DNA from: a virus
Length of the DNA stretch: 50,750 nucleotides
Strand: one strand, 5' to 3'
IMG/VR virus record: IMGVR_UViG_3300025898_000009
Coordinates: 1-50,750 of that record
Shown in pieces: positions 7,869 through 17,813 of the stretch. The translations under genes were made by a program, and so were the position numbers. The notes under the pieces are model-generated. The model ran no database searches and was not told the origin of the DNA. It was given only the letters and a program-made list of their open reading frames with translations. Each line of letters opens with the position of its first letter. Within the stretch, counting starts at the first letter, position 1.

Positions 7869-8945
7869 TTAATTTGTAGAGTAATTAAAACCTGTTAAGG
7901 CTATGATATCACCATTTGATAAAGCACCGCTAACGCCGCCAATAACTAGTTTACCAGTTGAATCTATTATCACTGTGCACGTATTATTACTACCCGCCGC
8001 AAGAGTATAAAACTTCATAGAACCATTAGCACTAGATGCGTTAGGGAATACACCTGTACTAGTGACCTGTGATAGACCACCTCCATAAGTAACTGTCCCA
8101 GATAAAAACACTTGGCCGTTACCATCTATACGGTATCGAAGTGTGTTACCGCTCCAAGAGTTTACAAAAGAAGAAACTGACTGCCAGTTTTGATTTGCAA
8201 TTGTAATCGTACCATTAGAATTAAATCTAAATTTTTCAACGTTATTAATTTTAACTATTACATCCGTAGGAATATTACCAGTAGATACAGACCCATTTAC
8301 TACCGCAACGATATCCGCCGCATTAAAAAATGTTGTTCCGTCATCACCGAAAAATGAAACATCTCCTAAACCGTCACCATTTTGAACAGCCGTATGTCCT
8401 GTTATTGATGTATTTCTATTAGCACCAAGTACAAGAGCTGGTGCTGTTGTTGTGTTAGCGTACTTTAATATAGATGCTACAGGAGAAGTACCAAAAACCT
8501 CAAATGTTGCGCCCCCAATAAAAGTGCTAGTACCTAAACCTAAATTACCAGAAGATGTATTATATATACCTGTGCCAACAACATTTGTACCGTCCGATTT
8601 CACCATTTCATTGTTTGCTCCAGAATTTGTAATCCCTCCGCCGGCGCCTGCCTTCCATGTCCCATCGCCACACCAAAATGTCGATGAACTTGCTCCTGTT
8701 CCTGAATTAAGGTGACTCACGGATAAATTCCCGCTTACATTTGAACCCAATGGGATTAGATCGCCAGAAGTAAGATTAAAATCACTAAGAATAATTTTTT
8801 TCAAAATTCTATTAAAGTATTTAGCATTGTTTTGGTGTGCGCTATTTGTTAGCAGTGAATCGGCCTGAGTATTCAATACCGTTCGATTCGATTGAGATAA
8901 TCCTATGAAAGGGGTTAGAAGCAAAGCAAAAATTAATTTTTTCAT
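7869..8945 (-). CDS. Tail-fibre-like protein with signal peptide
   Basis: 358 residues from ATG at 8943-8945, which overlaps the upstream stop as ATGA and starts a signal peptide (MKKLIFALLLTPFIGLSQ). The longer reading from 8984 would overlap the previous gene and is less likely. After the signal comes a fibre-type section with a TFWCGDGTW motif (the GDGTW element seen in phage fibres), Gly-rich and Ser/Thr/Asn-rich shaft sequence, and a beta-rich C-terminus. It is co-transcribed with the other receptor-locus genes. Confidence 0.75.
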   Translation of the reverse strand: MKKLIFALLLTPFIGLSQSNRTVLNTQADSLLTNSAHQNNAKYFNRILKKIILSDFNLTSGDLIPLGSNVSGNLSVSHLNSGTGASSSTFWCGDGTWKAGAGGGITNSGANNEMVKSDGTNVVGTGIYNTSSGNLGLGTSTFIGGATFEVFGTSPVASILKYANTTTAPALVLGANRNTSITGHTAVQNGDGLGDVSFFGDDGTTFFNAADIVAVVNGSVSTGNIPTDVIVKINNVEKFRFNSNGTITIANQNWQSVSSFVNSWSGNTLRYRIDGNGQVFLSGTVTYGGGLSQVTSTGVFPNASSANGSMKFYTLAAGSNNTCTVIIDSTGKLVIGGVSGALSNGDIIALTGFNYSTN

Positions 8946-10303
8946 ATAATGTTTCTTAAATTGTTGTCCTTCTGAGTTAACCAAATGTCTGCACTTTGTT
9001 CAGCGAAGCGAATATCACCACTAGGCTGATTTCTGTTAAATGCTTCTTGCTGTGAACTCCATTCAACTCCATCAATTACCAGGGAACCTTTAATTGAGTG
9101 TTTTAATGCCATTTGAATCTTATTCAAGATATACATTGGCAAGTTAGTAAATTGAAGCCATTTTTGAAATTTCTGATAGGTGGCTGTATCTATGGCTTCG
9201 GAGGTTAGATCTATCGAACTTGATAGCTCCGATATTCTTTCTAAAAAAAACTTGCATGGCACCCGCAAAGCGAAATAGTTTTCGTCAGTCGGATAGTTCA
9301 ATCCTGCATAATTCTTTTGACTCTTAAAGTAAAGTAGCTGACTACCGTTATTATTATCGACGGCTACCTCTTTAGCGAATGAGTGAAAATCTGATTTGTA
9401 TTTATTATCAGCGTCACTTATTACGTCCAACGTAATGTCCAGCGTTTCCTCATCAAGCGTACCGCCATTAGACTCGTTTATAAAGAACTGAACTAGTTGG
9501 CCGCATAATGGAGTAGATATATCATTGCCCGTAAAGTTAAAATCATAGGCTGCAAATGTTTCGCTTGATGGCGCTGTTGTCAGTGTCGCGGAATTTATCT
9601 CGATTATTGCAACGTTCCCGGGGGCGCCTATTGAGAATCCGAAACCTAATTCAAGCCAATAATCAGCTAATGTAAAGCTGATAGAGAAATCCATAGCGCC
9701 GAATGCCTGATTTGCGGACGAAACTAATAATGGCGATAGAGTTACGAACCCGTCGTCACTTGCAAACATTGAGCAAAATAATTGATCGCGTTGCGTTCCT
9801 GTAGAGTGATTATTGCCAATGAATCTTATTGTATAATCACCAGGAGGCCACCCGAAAGAATAACCATCAGGACGAAGAACTTTGAGGTAATAACTATCTC
9901 TGAAGTTATCCCCGTGCAAGCTTCCGTCCGATTTGATCACTCCATTTGAAATCCATGCCCATGTTTCTTGAAAGCTGCCGTTTCCGTGTTGTGTCCAAGG
10001 GGCTAATGTTGCTATGAAAGTTGAGTTCGGAAACGATAGTGATACCGCCGAGCCTGAAACGAGTGATTTTGTCGGTTTAATGAAATCGATCATAGATCCG
10101 TTACGATCCTTCATTATCATTACATAATCCTTACTTATATCAGGAATATTGCTGACTTGATGCTTTATCGGATCATCGCATTGCCATTGATGTATATACG
10201 GTTTGGGGTTTACGAAGCCGAATGATTCTTCCGCCATCCGTTCATTATATGTCTTATCGTTGATCGACCAGAATTCAATTGGATTGGCTTTTGATATGGG
10301 CAT
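8942..10303 (-). CDS. Tail/baseplate protein, unknown family
   Basis: 453 residues, beta-rich, without a signal peptide. It is between the large 914-residue baseplate-type protein and the fibre genes, the usual place for distal tail or upper-fibre components. The C-terminal block VIDGVEWSSQQEAFNRNQ and the sequence SADIWLTQKDNNLRNII look conserved-domain-like, but I cannot name them. Confidence 0.7.
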   Translation of the reverse strand: MPISKANPIEFWSINDKTYNERMAEESFGFVNPKPYIHQWQCDDPIKHQVSNIPDISKDYVMIMKDRNGSMIDFIKPTKSLVSGSAVSLSFPNSTFIATLAPWTQHGNGSFQETWAWISNGVIKSDGSLHGDNFRDSYYLKVLRPDGYSFGWPPGDYTIRFIGNNHSTGTQRDQLFCSMFASDDGFVTLSPLLVSSANQAFGAMDFSISFTLADYWLELGFGFSIGAPGNVAIIEINSATLTTAPSSETFAAYDFNFTGNDISTPLCGQLVQFFINESNGGTLDEETLDITLDVISDADNKYKSDFHSFAKEVAVDNNNGSQLLYFKSQKNYAGLNYPTDENYFALRVPCKFFLERISELSSSIDLTSEAIDTATYQKFQKWLQFTNLPMYILNKIQMALKHSIKGSLVIDGVEWSSQQEAFNRNQPSGDIRFAEQSADIWLTQKDNNLRNII

Positions 10304-10318
10304 GAGAACAAAAGTAAT

Positions 10319-13063
10319 TTATTCGAACTCGTCTTCAAAATAAGGCTCTTCGAAGTAATGTCCTGAATGAGGGGGTGTAGGCGAGCCAGACACTTCCGTA
10401 ACATAAGCATAAGTATCAGGAACGATAATATCCATATGTTCTTTTGCCTTGAATGTGGCTTTGAATAGTCCTGTTGAAGCCTGTAATTCGAAAGATTTAA
10501 CAAACATTTTTTTATGCCCTGATTTAGTCATACTGATGCCCACTGAACGATTCTTTAATAGCACCATTGTTTCATATTCCTGCAAGGATATGTAATGCTG
10601 AATGTCATACAGTTCATCCAAATGTAAAAATTCATTTGAAGGAGCGATATCACCTTTCTCGTTGACTACGTTGCCATTATCGTCACCTGGACATGATGTT
10701 GACATTTCGGATTGCATATTAAAGTTGCCTTCCGCAGATCCGAATTGAAATACCGATGAAAGATATTTTTGCATAGGGATTGAATATACATTTAGCCACC
10801 GAATAAAGTTTCTGGCCGGCGTGATGGCTGAATTGTACCGCGTTTCTGGATTTAGTAATCCTGTGATTGAAGAAAAGTTTTCGTTAGTGGCAGGACGGAA
10901 AGTGCCGTCACCATTAGAATGGAGTATGATGACGAACATATCATCATCATACGTGTAATTCGATGATTCTTTATTGCCAGTTCTCACAGTCGTTTCAATG
11001 GTCAGACTAGCTGCAATCCACGAACTTAAATTCTGAAATGTTTTCCCTATTTTTTTAAAGAATGAGTTTCTGGTTTGACTAGTCTGCGCATCATCTATCC
11101 CCGAAGGTATTCCTATGCCAGTAGAGTCTTGCGATTGCCATTTCTGATAACCCTGTTGGATGCTCCTGTATTGTACATTAGGATCGTAATAACGGCGAAT
11201 AGTCCAGACGTTTGAAATCAAAATACTGAATCCGGAATCATCAAAGAAGTGATCCACTTCCTCAACTCTAAATCTCATCACACCATCAACCAATTCATAA
11301 CCCATTCCTAAGTTATCTATGGGATTAATCCCTTTGAACCAATCTTGTAGGCTTGAGAATACTGGTTTATCAGCGAGTAAATAACCGCGCAAATGCAATC
11401 CTTTCATGTTGGCTTTTAGTGACCCACAACCGGCATCACCATAAACTCGCTTGGTCCATTGGTTTCCTAAATAATCTGAATAAAAAAGATCGGATTGCCC
11501 AGCGATGCGATCAAGTATACCATAACCCACATCATGAGTTAAGAATGCGTCAGTATTGGTTAGATCACGCGTTGTATTGAATTCAATATTGAAAGCGTTG
11601 TCTGCCCCGTAAGCCTCCAATCCTTCGAAGGGAGTTAAATCAGTGATATGCCAATCAGTTAAAGTATCGGCAGGATTGTCCACCCTGGCTTGCATTACTT
11701 GGCCCTTTGTAATCGCTATTGTTCCACCTACGACATGCCCGTCTGTACCAGCAACAAACCATTGTCTTTGCTTAATTGCTAATCCTGTACCTCCTTCATC
11801 ATCAATAGTAATAGGGAAACTCCCAACCGGATCAAACAATCCTCCATAAGCAAAATCCCCCTGATTAGAATCGTCATGAATAGAACTAGAACCTCTATAT
11901 TTTTGATAACTACCTTTACACCCGGCCATCTGTTCATATCCAGAATCATGACTCCACCCGTCAGTACCCCATATATAATAACGCCCGTTTCTATCTTTAT
12001 AAGGAAAAGTGAACTCATCATTATAGATTCCGAATAATTTTATCGCATCATATTTATTCACCAACAATTCAGTATCGGCAGGTAGTTCGTAGTCGGTGAC
12101 AAACGGATTGAATGTTCCGACATACAAGTCTTCTAAAAACCCATCATTACTCACATAATTTGCAACTGCTCTATATGATTTGTTTAATTTTATTGGCGTT
12201 CCTACATTTTGCTGAATATAGAAGTCAATGTTTGTCATCTTTGTAAACTTACCATTCTTTGCCCTCATGAAATCAGCACTTGCTGCATAATTAGGATCGT
12301 CTTGCTGCATGCCAGACATTGTGAATTTAAGCTTTTTTATAATGAAATCGCCGTCATCTATAGGGTTGAAGTACGGTACGATCTGATTATAGCTTTTAGG
12401 GTCTGTCGCGTCCGCCCGGCTTCCATCTGCGCCGGTCGTGATCGTGAATGTAATCGCAGATTGCTCAGTGATCTCCTTTAAGGATTCAGTGTCGAATCCT
12501 ATTAAAAAAATATCGTTAGTGATATCAAATACTTGAAATGAGGTGTTATACTTTAAATAGGCTTCATATTTCTTAATCAATTTTTGAGCGGGCAATGGCA
12601 AAGTAAAGCTTGGGGCAGGATCAACTGGATTTCCGTCTATGTCGGTAACGGATTTTAAATCAACTTGAGAATCGTAACGATTAATGATTCGCGTCCAGAA
12701 ATCATTCTGAGTGAACGTGCATTCGACCATGTGGTCTTGATCGAGAGTTTCAATCAATAGACCGATAGCTTGTTGACCGGTGAATATCGTTACGAAATGA
12801 CCGTCGTCATATTCATCGATTTCGACTTTAACATCAACCTCAGCATCAGCACCATAAATCTTTTCGATGTTCAAAATCCAATCACGACCACCATCCTGAT
12901 CGCCATTGCTTCCATAAAAGCCCATTGATCCCTTGAAGTACTCGACTAAGGAATTAAAATCAGGGTGACGCTCTAATCCGATAGTGCATTTATCCCAACC
13001 GGAAGGTTCGGAGGCAATGAAGCTACCTTCGATTGCGTGCGAATATGTGAATCGCCAAGTCAT
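10319..13063 (-). CDS. Large baseplate/distal tail protein
   Basis: 914 residues, the second largest protein, directly after the tape measure gene (4-bp overlap). This is where siphoviruses encode distal-tail and tail-associated (Dit/Tal or hub) proteins. The sequence is beta-rich with many aromatic residues and no recognised enzyme motif. Its last residues, GHYFEEPYFEDEFE, are almost repeated at the C-terminus of the 219-residue protein at 21622-22281, suggesting a shared docking tail. The identity as hub or Tal is from position and size. Confidence 0.7.
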   Translation of the reverse strand: MTWRFTYSHAIEGSFIASEPSGWDKCTIGLERHPDFNSLVEYFKGSMGFYGSNGDQDGGRDWILNIEKIYGADAEVDVKVEIDEYDDGHFVTIFTGQQAIGLLIETLDQDHMVECTFTQNDFWTRIINRYDSQVDLKSVTDIDGNPVDPAPSFTLPLPAQKLIKKYEAYLKYNTSFQVFDITNDIFLIGFDTESLKEITEQSAITFTITTGADGSRADATDPKSYNQIVPYFNPIDDGDFIIKKLKFTMSGMQQDDPNYAASADFMRAKNGKFTKMTNIDFYIQQNVGTPIKLNKSYRAVANYVSNDGFLEDLYVGTFNPFVTDYELPADTELLVNKYDAIKLFGIYNDEFTFPYKDRNGRYYIWGTDGWSHDSGYEQMAGCKGSYQKYRGSSSIHDDSNQGDFAYGGLFDPVGSFPITIDDEGGTGLAIKQRQWFVAGTDGHVVGGTIAITKGQVMQARVDNPADTLTDWHITDLTPFEGLEAYGADNAFNIEFNTTRDLTNTDAFLTHDVGYGILDRIAGQSDLFYSDYLGNQWTKRVYGDAGCGSLKANMKGLHLRGYLLADKPVFSSLQDWFKGINPIDNLGMGYELVDGVMRFRVEEVDHFFDDSGFSILISNVWTIRRYYDPNVQYRSIQQGYQKWQSQDSTGIGIPSGIDDAQTSQTRNSFFKKIGKTFQNLSSWIAASLTIETTVRTGNKESSNYTYDDDMFVIILHSNGDGTFRPATNENFSSITGLLNPETRYNSAITPARNFIRWLNVYSIPMQKYLSSVFQFGSAEGNFNMQSEMSTSCPGDDNGNVVNEKGDIAPSNEFLHLDELYDIQHYISLQEYETMVLLKNRSVGISMTKSGHKKMFVKSFELQASTGLFKATFKAKEHMDIIVPDTYAYVTEVSGSPTPPHSGHYFEEPYFEDEFE

Positions 13064-16000
13064 TTATCGAGCCATGCGCCCATAGAAAGCGCTCTTTGGC
13101 GTTTAGCATAATCCTCACGTTCTTTGATAGTCATGTACACCATTGCGCCAACCTTTGCGTAATTGACCTCTTTAGGTTTATTCTTCTTTACGGAATCATC
13201 AATAGCTGAAAGTCTTTGTACAACTTCCTGATTCATTGCTTTGGTTGACTGAAACTCTCTTATTCCGATGTCTACCAATTGATGACTGATCAAATCCATG
13301 TGTTTCGTGTCCATCTTTTTGAGAATAGGGTCAGAAACTTCATTTGGTAAAATCTTAGTCCCTTCTTTTAGATAGCGCAATTGTGGCTTATCATAAATCT
13401 CCAATTTACCAGAACGCTCAATGCCTATTTCAGCGCCCTTCTCGGCCACAGTTGCCCATCCTTCTTCTGAATAATGAGTACCCTTGAAATAGGCTGGTAT
13501 TTTCTGGGATAATACAACAGCTTCCTCAGCTGCGCCTATTGCGGTAATCAGTTCTATTATAGGTGCCGTTAATGGTAGTCCTGGCAACTGTTCAGCGATA
13601 GCTTGCGCAGTTTTAACAAGAATCTGCCCAGCCGCAACTTCTTTATCGAAAATAGCCTTACGTCTCTGTTCTTTGGCTATTTGATCCTGAGCTTTCTTTT
13701 GCTGAGCTGCATATTGTTTTTCTATTGCCGCTTTCGCCTGCGCATTATCGCCTGCTAGCGCTAATTCAGTGTCGTGACGTTCGGACAGATCAGATAGATA
13801 CTTGTTGTAAGAGTCTATTTGGTACTGAAATCCATTATCGACTATTTGCCCAACCGATGTTACAATTTGTTGCTCTAATTGAATTGTTAGCGTGTGCGTT
13901 TGCGCTGCAATTTGTTTTTGAAAAGCAATTTGATTTTCCGAAATCTGCTTTTTCTTTTCCGAAACCTGCTTGTCGATTTCTATAATATCCTGCGCATGCC
14001 TCTTCTCTAATTCTTCGTCTTGCTTGAACGCAAACTTTTTTTCTTGAAGAATTTCTATTTCATTCTGTAGAGTATCGTTCTTTGCTTCTAGTTCTAGCTT
14101 CGCCTTTTGAATATTGTAATTCTTGAGCGATATTAATCCGAACCTGAACTGATCATTAAGCGCCTCGATCGCTTTATTATTTCCGGTTGATGTCTGGTTA
14201 CCTTGCGCTTGTAATTCTTTAACCTTAGTGTCTATTGTCAATTGAACAAGGTCGCGCGCATTCTTTTTGCGTAGCTCGAGAATAGCAGTATCATTCGCTT
14301 GCTCAATGCGTTGCTCCTGCAAAGCGAACTGATTATCAGAATCTAATATTTTATTCTTAGCGTTAAGGATTAATTCAGCCCGAAGCTTGATGTCGTCACC
14401 AGCTTGCTTGCGTATTTGATCGCTAGTGTCTTTGTCGAGATGTATTTTATCTTGAGCTGAAAGCCGCAAAGCCCTGAGCTCATCAGCTTCCTTTTTCCCA
14501 ATCAATTGCTCTTCTAGTTCGCCATTGTTTTTAAATGCCTCCAATTTTTCTTCAAGAGATGAAGATTGATTCGATATTATTCTGTTATTGGCTTGCTTGT
14601 TCGATTCGATGATAGCAACATTTAATTCGTCTCTTGTGGTTTGCTCTTGCTTGGCAGCTTCGCGAATCACATCAATCTGCTCTTTGATTAACTCAACTTC
14701 GGAAGCCTGAATACGTCTAGTTCCCTCGAATTCACTTTTCTTAGCATCAGTGAGTTTGGCACGGGCCTCAGCTAATTCTTTGACCTGATCATAAGACTTC
14801 TTTTGCAACACAGTCTCATTTTGCAGTAAGTCTTTTATTTTCAGCTCAGCCACATTAGCAATACCGAGCTTTTTGAAGTATGCCTCTTGAATATTTACTT
14901 CTAGTTGCGCATCCTGGATTTTCAGTTGCGCTTCTTCTCTCCTTGCAACATTAGCCTTTACAAGTGCGTCATATCTCTGTTGTAGCGAATTGGATTCTTT
15001 CTCACGCACGGTAAATAACTCCTTTTGTTTTTCAAGTTCTAATTCAGCGCCTTCCTCAATAAGAATCATTTCTTCTTTACGAAGTTCATTTTGCATTTCT
15101 ATAATTTCGGTGTTAGCCTTAAGTCTTTTTTGATAATCTCCCTGCGATTGAATCCATTTCTCAAACACCAAAAGCAAAGGAGAGAATGAAAATAATATTT
15201 TATCCAAATTCTTACTATCGGTTATGTAGTCGAATGTTGCTTTGCCGAGAGATTTCATTTTTGATTGAACTATCTCTAATGCAGTAGTCCACTGAGCACT
15301 GAATTCTTTCGCTCGATCGGCACCTTCAATAGTCCCTTCTGTATATAAATTGACTGATTTACGCAAAAGTTCGAATGCTGCAACTATAGCCGCTATTCCT
15401 AGAACTACAGGATTAGTTATGAGCGTTAATAGTTGTGCCCCCATCTTTTTAAGAGATTCAGTGCTTTCAATTGCGGTCGGTGATATTTTGCTCAATGCTG
15501 GCAATGCCTCCTCAATAGCCTTCTTATATCCTCCAACTTCACGCTGAGCATTGCCCAGAACTAGATCAAACTCTTTCAGTTTATTATTGCCATCAGTCAC
15601 GAACTTTTGTAAATCCTTGAATTGTTGTGAAGTGCTGCCAATGCCTCCTTCCATCGATTTAAGTTGCTTCGTGGCGTTGGCTACTTTCACCGCAAGATCG
15701 TTATAAGATCCAGCCGCTAAATCAGTAGCTTTCTTTGCGTCAGTTACAATCTTTTGCCCGGCTTGGACTTGTGCGTTGAGGTCAGTAATACGTTTTAGCG
15801 CGTCAGCTTTTACCGATGAATCAACAGCCGCACCCATCTTGGTGTATGCATCAGTCGCATCCTTTAACTTATCTTTCAGGTCCTTCAATGATCCTAACTG
15901 AGCATCGCTACCAGGTCCTTTATCTTTTGATGACTGATTGAGCTTGTCAATCTGATCTTGCAGCATTTTAATCTGATCAGTCAATGATGTGAGTGACTTT

Positions 16001-16293
16001 TTATAAGCCTCATTTTGCTGAACCGCTTGCGCTGTCACCTGAGCGCCGTTGTTGATTGTGTCTTGGCCTTTCTTGGTAGCCACATCAGCTTGAGTTATTT
16101 CTTGCTCTAATGCATCTACGGACTTTTGTATTGCCTGCATGGAGGCGGTGTAACCAGCAGCAGTCTTTTGGGCAGATTGCAACATTGCATCCAAAACAGT
16201 ATTAAGTTGTTGGGTTTTGGCTATAACCTGATCTAACGGCGTGGTGTCGTCGAAATCAAATATTTTCTTAATGTCAATCGGATTATCTGCCAT
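13060..16293 (-). CDS. Tail tape measure protein
   Basis: 1077 residues. Most of the length is charged, Gln/Lys/Glu/Ala-rich coiled coil, with one hydrophobic stretch around residue 300 (NPVVLGIAAIVAAFELL) as in tape measures that cross the host membrane. The C-terminal region (GTHYSEEGWATVAEKGAEIGI, then a conserved-looking IYDKPQLRYLKEGTKI) is typical of tape measure ends. Length would set a tail of roughly 150 nm by the usual 0.15 nm per residue rule. It overlaps both neighbours by a few bases. Confidence 0.9.
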   Translation of the reverse strand: MADNPIDIKKIFDFDDTTPLDQVIAKTQQLNTVLDAMLQSAQKTAAGYTASMQAIQKSVDALEQEITQADVATKKGQDTINNGAQVTAQAVQQNEAYKKSLTSLTDQIKMLQDQIDKLNQSSKDKGPGSDAQLGSLKDLKDKLKDATDAYTKMGAAVDSSVKADALKRITDLNAQVQAGQKIVTDAKKATDLAAGSYNDLAVKVANATKQLKSMEGGIGSTSQQFKDLQKFVTDGNNKLKEFDLVLGNAQREVGGYKKAIEEALPALSKISPTAIESTESLKKMGAQLLTLITNPVVLGIAAIVAAFELLRKSVNLYTEGTIEGADRAKEFSAQWTTALEIVQSKMKSLGKATFDYITDSKNLDKILFSFSPLLLVFEKWIQSQGDYQKRLKANTEIIEMQNELRKEEMILIEEGAELELEKQKELFTVREKESNSLQQRYDALVKANVARREEAQLKIQDAQLEVNIQEAYFKKLGIANVAELKIKDLLQNETVLQKKSYDQVKELAEARAKLTDAKKSEFEGTRRIQASEVELIKEQIDVIREAAKQEQTTRDELNVAIIESNKQANNRIISNQSSSLEEKLEAFKNNGELEEQLIGKKEADELRALRLSAQDKIHLDKDTSDQIRKQAGDDIKLRAELILNAKNKILDSDNQFALQEQRIEQANDTAILELRKKNARDLVQLTIDTKVKELQAQGNQTSTGNNKAIEALNDQFRFGLISLKNYNIQKAKLELEAKNDTLQNEIEILQEKKFAFKQDEELEKRHAQDIIEIDKQVSEKKKQISENQIAFQKQIAAQTHTLTIQLEQQIVTSVGQIVDNGFQYQIDSYNKYLSDLSERHDTELALAGDNAQAKAAIEKQYAAQQKKAQDQIAKEQRRKAIFDKEVAAGQILVKTAQAIAEQLPGLPLTAPIIELITAIGAAEEAVVLSQKIPAYFKGTHYSEEGWATVAEKGAEIGIERSGKLEIYDKPQLRYLKEGTKILPNEVSDPILKKMDTKHMDLISHQLVDIGIREFQSTKAMNQEVVQRLSAIDDSVKKNKPKEVNYAKVGAMVYMTIKEREDYAKRQRALSMGAWLDK

Positions 16294-16570
16294 TGCGTTG
16301 CGCTGCGATTAAACTATCTAATCGATCTTTAAGGCGAATGATTATACCGTCCTGATAACGGATTCTTTTATTCAATTGATTTATTCTGGCGTTGTAGTTA
16401 AGATTTGTTGCCTTCGCCAGGCTATCAATAGACCCTTTGGTAATGCTTGAATTTATGCTATCTAGTGAATCTGCAAGGTGAAATGATCTGCGCTCTGTTT
16501 TAATGCGATCAGTAGCATAAAACGCAATAGCAAGCAAAATGACTACGATTCCGATAGATAATGCTTTCAT
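16283..16570 (-). CDS. Small membrane-anchored coiled-coil protein (possible inner spanin)
   Basis: 95 residues: one N-terminal transmembrane helix (SIGIVVILLAIAFYA), then a charged helical part. That is the shape of an i-spanin, and the lysis cassette lies just upstream. No lipoprotein partner was seen. The start lies only about 14 bp after the U-tract of a strong terminator, and the end overlaps the tape measure start by 11 bp. Confidence 0.55.
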   Translation of the reverse strand: MKALSIGIVVILLAIAFYATDRIKTERRSFHLADSLDSINSSITKGSIDSLAKATNLNYNARINQLNKRIRYQDGIIIRLKDRLDSLIAAQRNGR

Positions 16571-16583
16571 GACCTAAAGATAA

Positions 16584-16610
16584 TAAAAAAGCGCACGGCT
16601 CAAGTGCGCT
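16584..16610 (-). terminator. Intrinsic terminator inside the tail operon
   Basis: On the minus strand a perfect 7-bp stem, AGCGCAC with GTGCGCT and a 7-base loop, is followed by six T. It separates the lysis cassette from the tape measure and baseplate genes. Since the next gene begins right after it, it may act as an attenuator with partial read-through. Confidence 0.8.
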
Positions 16611-16666
16611 GATTCTAACTTTCAATTTTGAAGCGTTTAACTAAACTTGATTGAAGAACGTTGAGC

Positions 16667-17311
16667 TTATCTTTTAATAACAAAGACCTGAACTGAATCA
16701 ATCTTTATTAATTTATTTGAGTTTGTGATTTCGCTTACTGGCTCCCAAGTATTACCCCATCCCAAATGTATTAATCCTTTCCAGAACCAATGCTTTATTC
16801 GCTTTAGCTCGATTGAACCATAATATTTATCGTGGATTTCCACAGTTGGAGTATCAAGGACTATTGCGTGGATATAATTGTATTTATCATGGAGCTCGAA
16901 CAATCGCGCCTTAATTGAATCTTTGCACGGAATTTTGACAGCGCGTTCAGGAACTTCGCTTAAATCGAAATCCGCTGACATTGTCCATCCAGAAGATAGG
17001 TTGCTTCCGTTTTTTTTAATTCCTTCAAGTTTAGAAAGCCATTTCAAAGAATTTTGTTTCAATAATTCATCAACTTGGCTTTGAGGGATGCTTATTACTT
17101 TAGTGACTACAACACTGTCGCCTTGTTTATTTTTATATTTGGTTGAGGTCTGCTCATTGCTTAGTTGTATAGCCGCGTCACGACCTTGTTCGGCTTGGTC
17201 AGCTCTATTGGCTTCATGCTTTCCATGAAAAAATAACACAATGATGACAACCGCCATTAATGCGATTAACGACTCACGCCAATTTTTTAGCAAGATCAAG
17301 ATTAAACTCAT
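16667..17311 (-). CDS. Membrane-anchored protein of the lysis region
   Basis: 214 residues. A transmembrane helix (LIALMAVVIIVLFF) occupies residues 14-28, followed by a short coiled coil (NRADQAEQGRDAAIQL) and a globular domain that should lie in the periplasm. The topology resembles spanin-like or accessory lysis proteins of Bacteroidetes phages. It is the last gene before the terminator at 16584. Function not established. Confidence 0.6.
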   Translation of the reverse strand: MSLILILLKNWRESLIALMAVVIIVLFFHGKHEANRADQAEQGRDAAIQLSNEQTSTKYKNKQGDSVVVTKVISIPQSQVDELLKQNSLKWLSKLEGIKKNGSNLSSGWTMSADFDLSEVPERAVKIPCKDSIKARLFELHDKYNYIHAIVLDTPTVEIHDKYYGSIELKRIKHWFWKGLIHLGWGNTWEPVSEITNSNKLIKIDSVQVFVIKR

Positions 17312-17316
17312 CCGAT

Positions 17317-17424
17317 TTAAAGCTTTATTATGGTTATGAAACTGTTATCAGATTGTCGGATATATGATGCGGGGAACACGTCCACTCTCATGTATCCGTG
17401 ATAGATTCTATATTTCTCTTTCAT
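17317..17424 (-). CDS. 35-residue basic/beta peptide, unknown function
   Basis: The reading frame MKEKYRIYHGYMRVDVFPAS... starts as ATGA on the stop of the upstream membrane protein and ends 5 bp before the next ATG. It fills an otherwise empty gap of 109 bp, which together with the coupling supports it as a real gene. No similarity recognised. Confidence 0.5.
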   Translation of the reverse strand: MKEKYRIYHGYMRVDVFPASYIRQSDNSFITIIKL

Positions 17425-17813
17425 CCCATTGGATTTAAGGTCCCGTAATAAAATGCCGACATGGCGCCAGTAGCTAAACAAAACTTAAAAAACATTGTTG
17501 CTATTCTGCTGGGGCAAAGGGCTTCTAGTCTATCTAAAATTGACGCCTCACCCAAATATGTGATAGGGAGTTCCCTGAAAGCATTCAAAGTAATATTGAA
17601 AATAAGCCATCCGGAAAAGAAGCACCCAAGAGCAAAACAAATATTTTGCAAAAGGTTTAATTCGTGGATATGAGCAATTGCCCACAAGCTCAATGACGCG
17701 ATGCTACGATATATAGCCTCGAATCCATGAAAGATATGAATGTTACGCTTGATTTTGATTGCATTCCAATAAGCGTCAGCGATAATGAATAGAATCCAGA
17801 TAACGAAGATCAT
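17421..17813 (-). CDS. Multi-spanning membrane protein, lysis cassette (holin candidate)
   Basis: 130 residues from the ATG at 17811-17813, which overlaps the endolysin stop as ATGA. Three or four hydrophobic segments are visible (MIFVIWILFIIADAYW at the start; SIASLSLWAIAHI; ICFALGCFFSGWLIF; and a segment near the C-terminus). It is directly downstream of the endolysin, so it may be a holin or a membrane accessory. Another candidate holin is at 18486-18848. Confidence 0.6.
   Translation of the reverse strand: MIFVIWILFIIADAYWNAIKIKRNIHIFHGFEAIYRSIASLSLWAIAHIHELNLLQNICFALGCFFSGWLIFNITLNAFRELPITYLGEASILDRLEALCPSRIATMFFKFCLATGAMSAFYYGTLNPMG

Noticed and set aside
3986-8984. Longer N-terminal readings of the two fibre genes (starts 7503 and 8984)
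   Set aside because: They overlap the preceding genes and mask the signal peptides; the ATGA-coupled internal ATG codons fit better.
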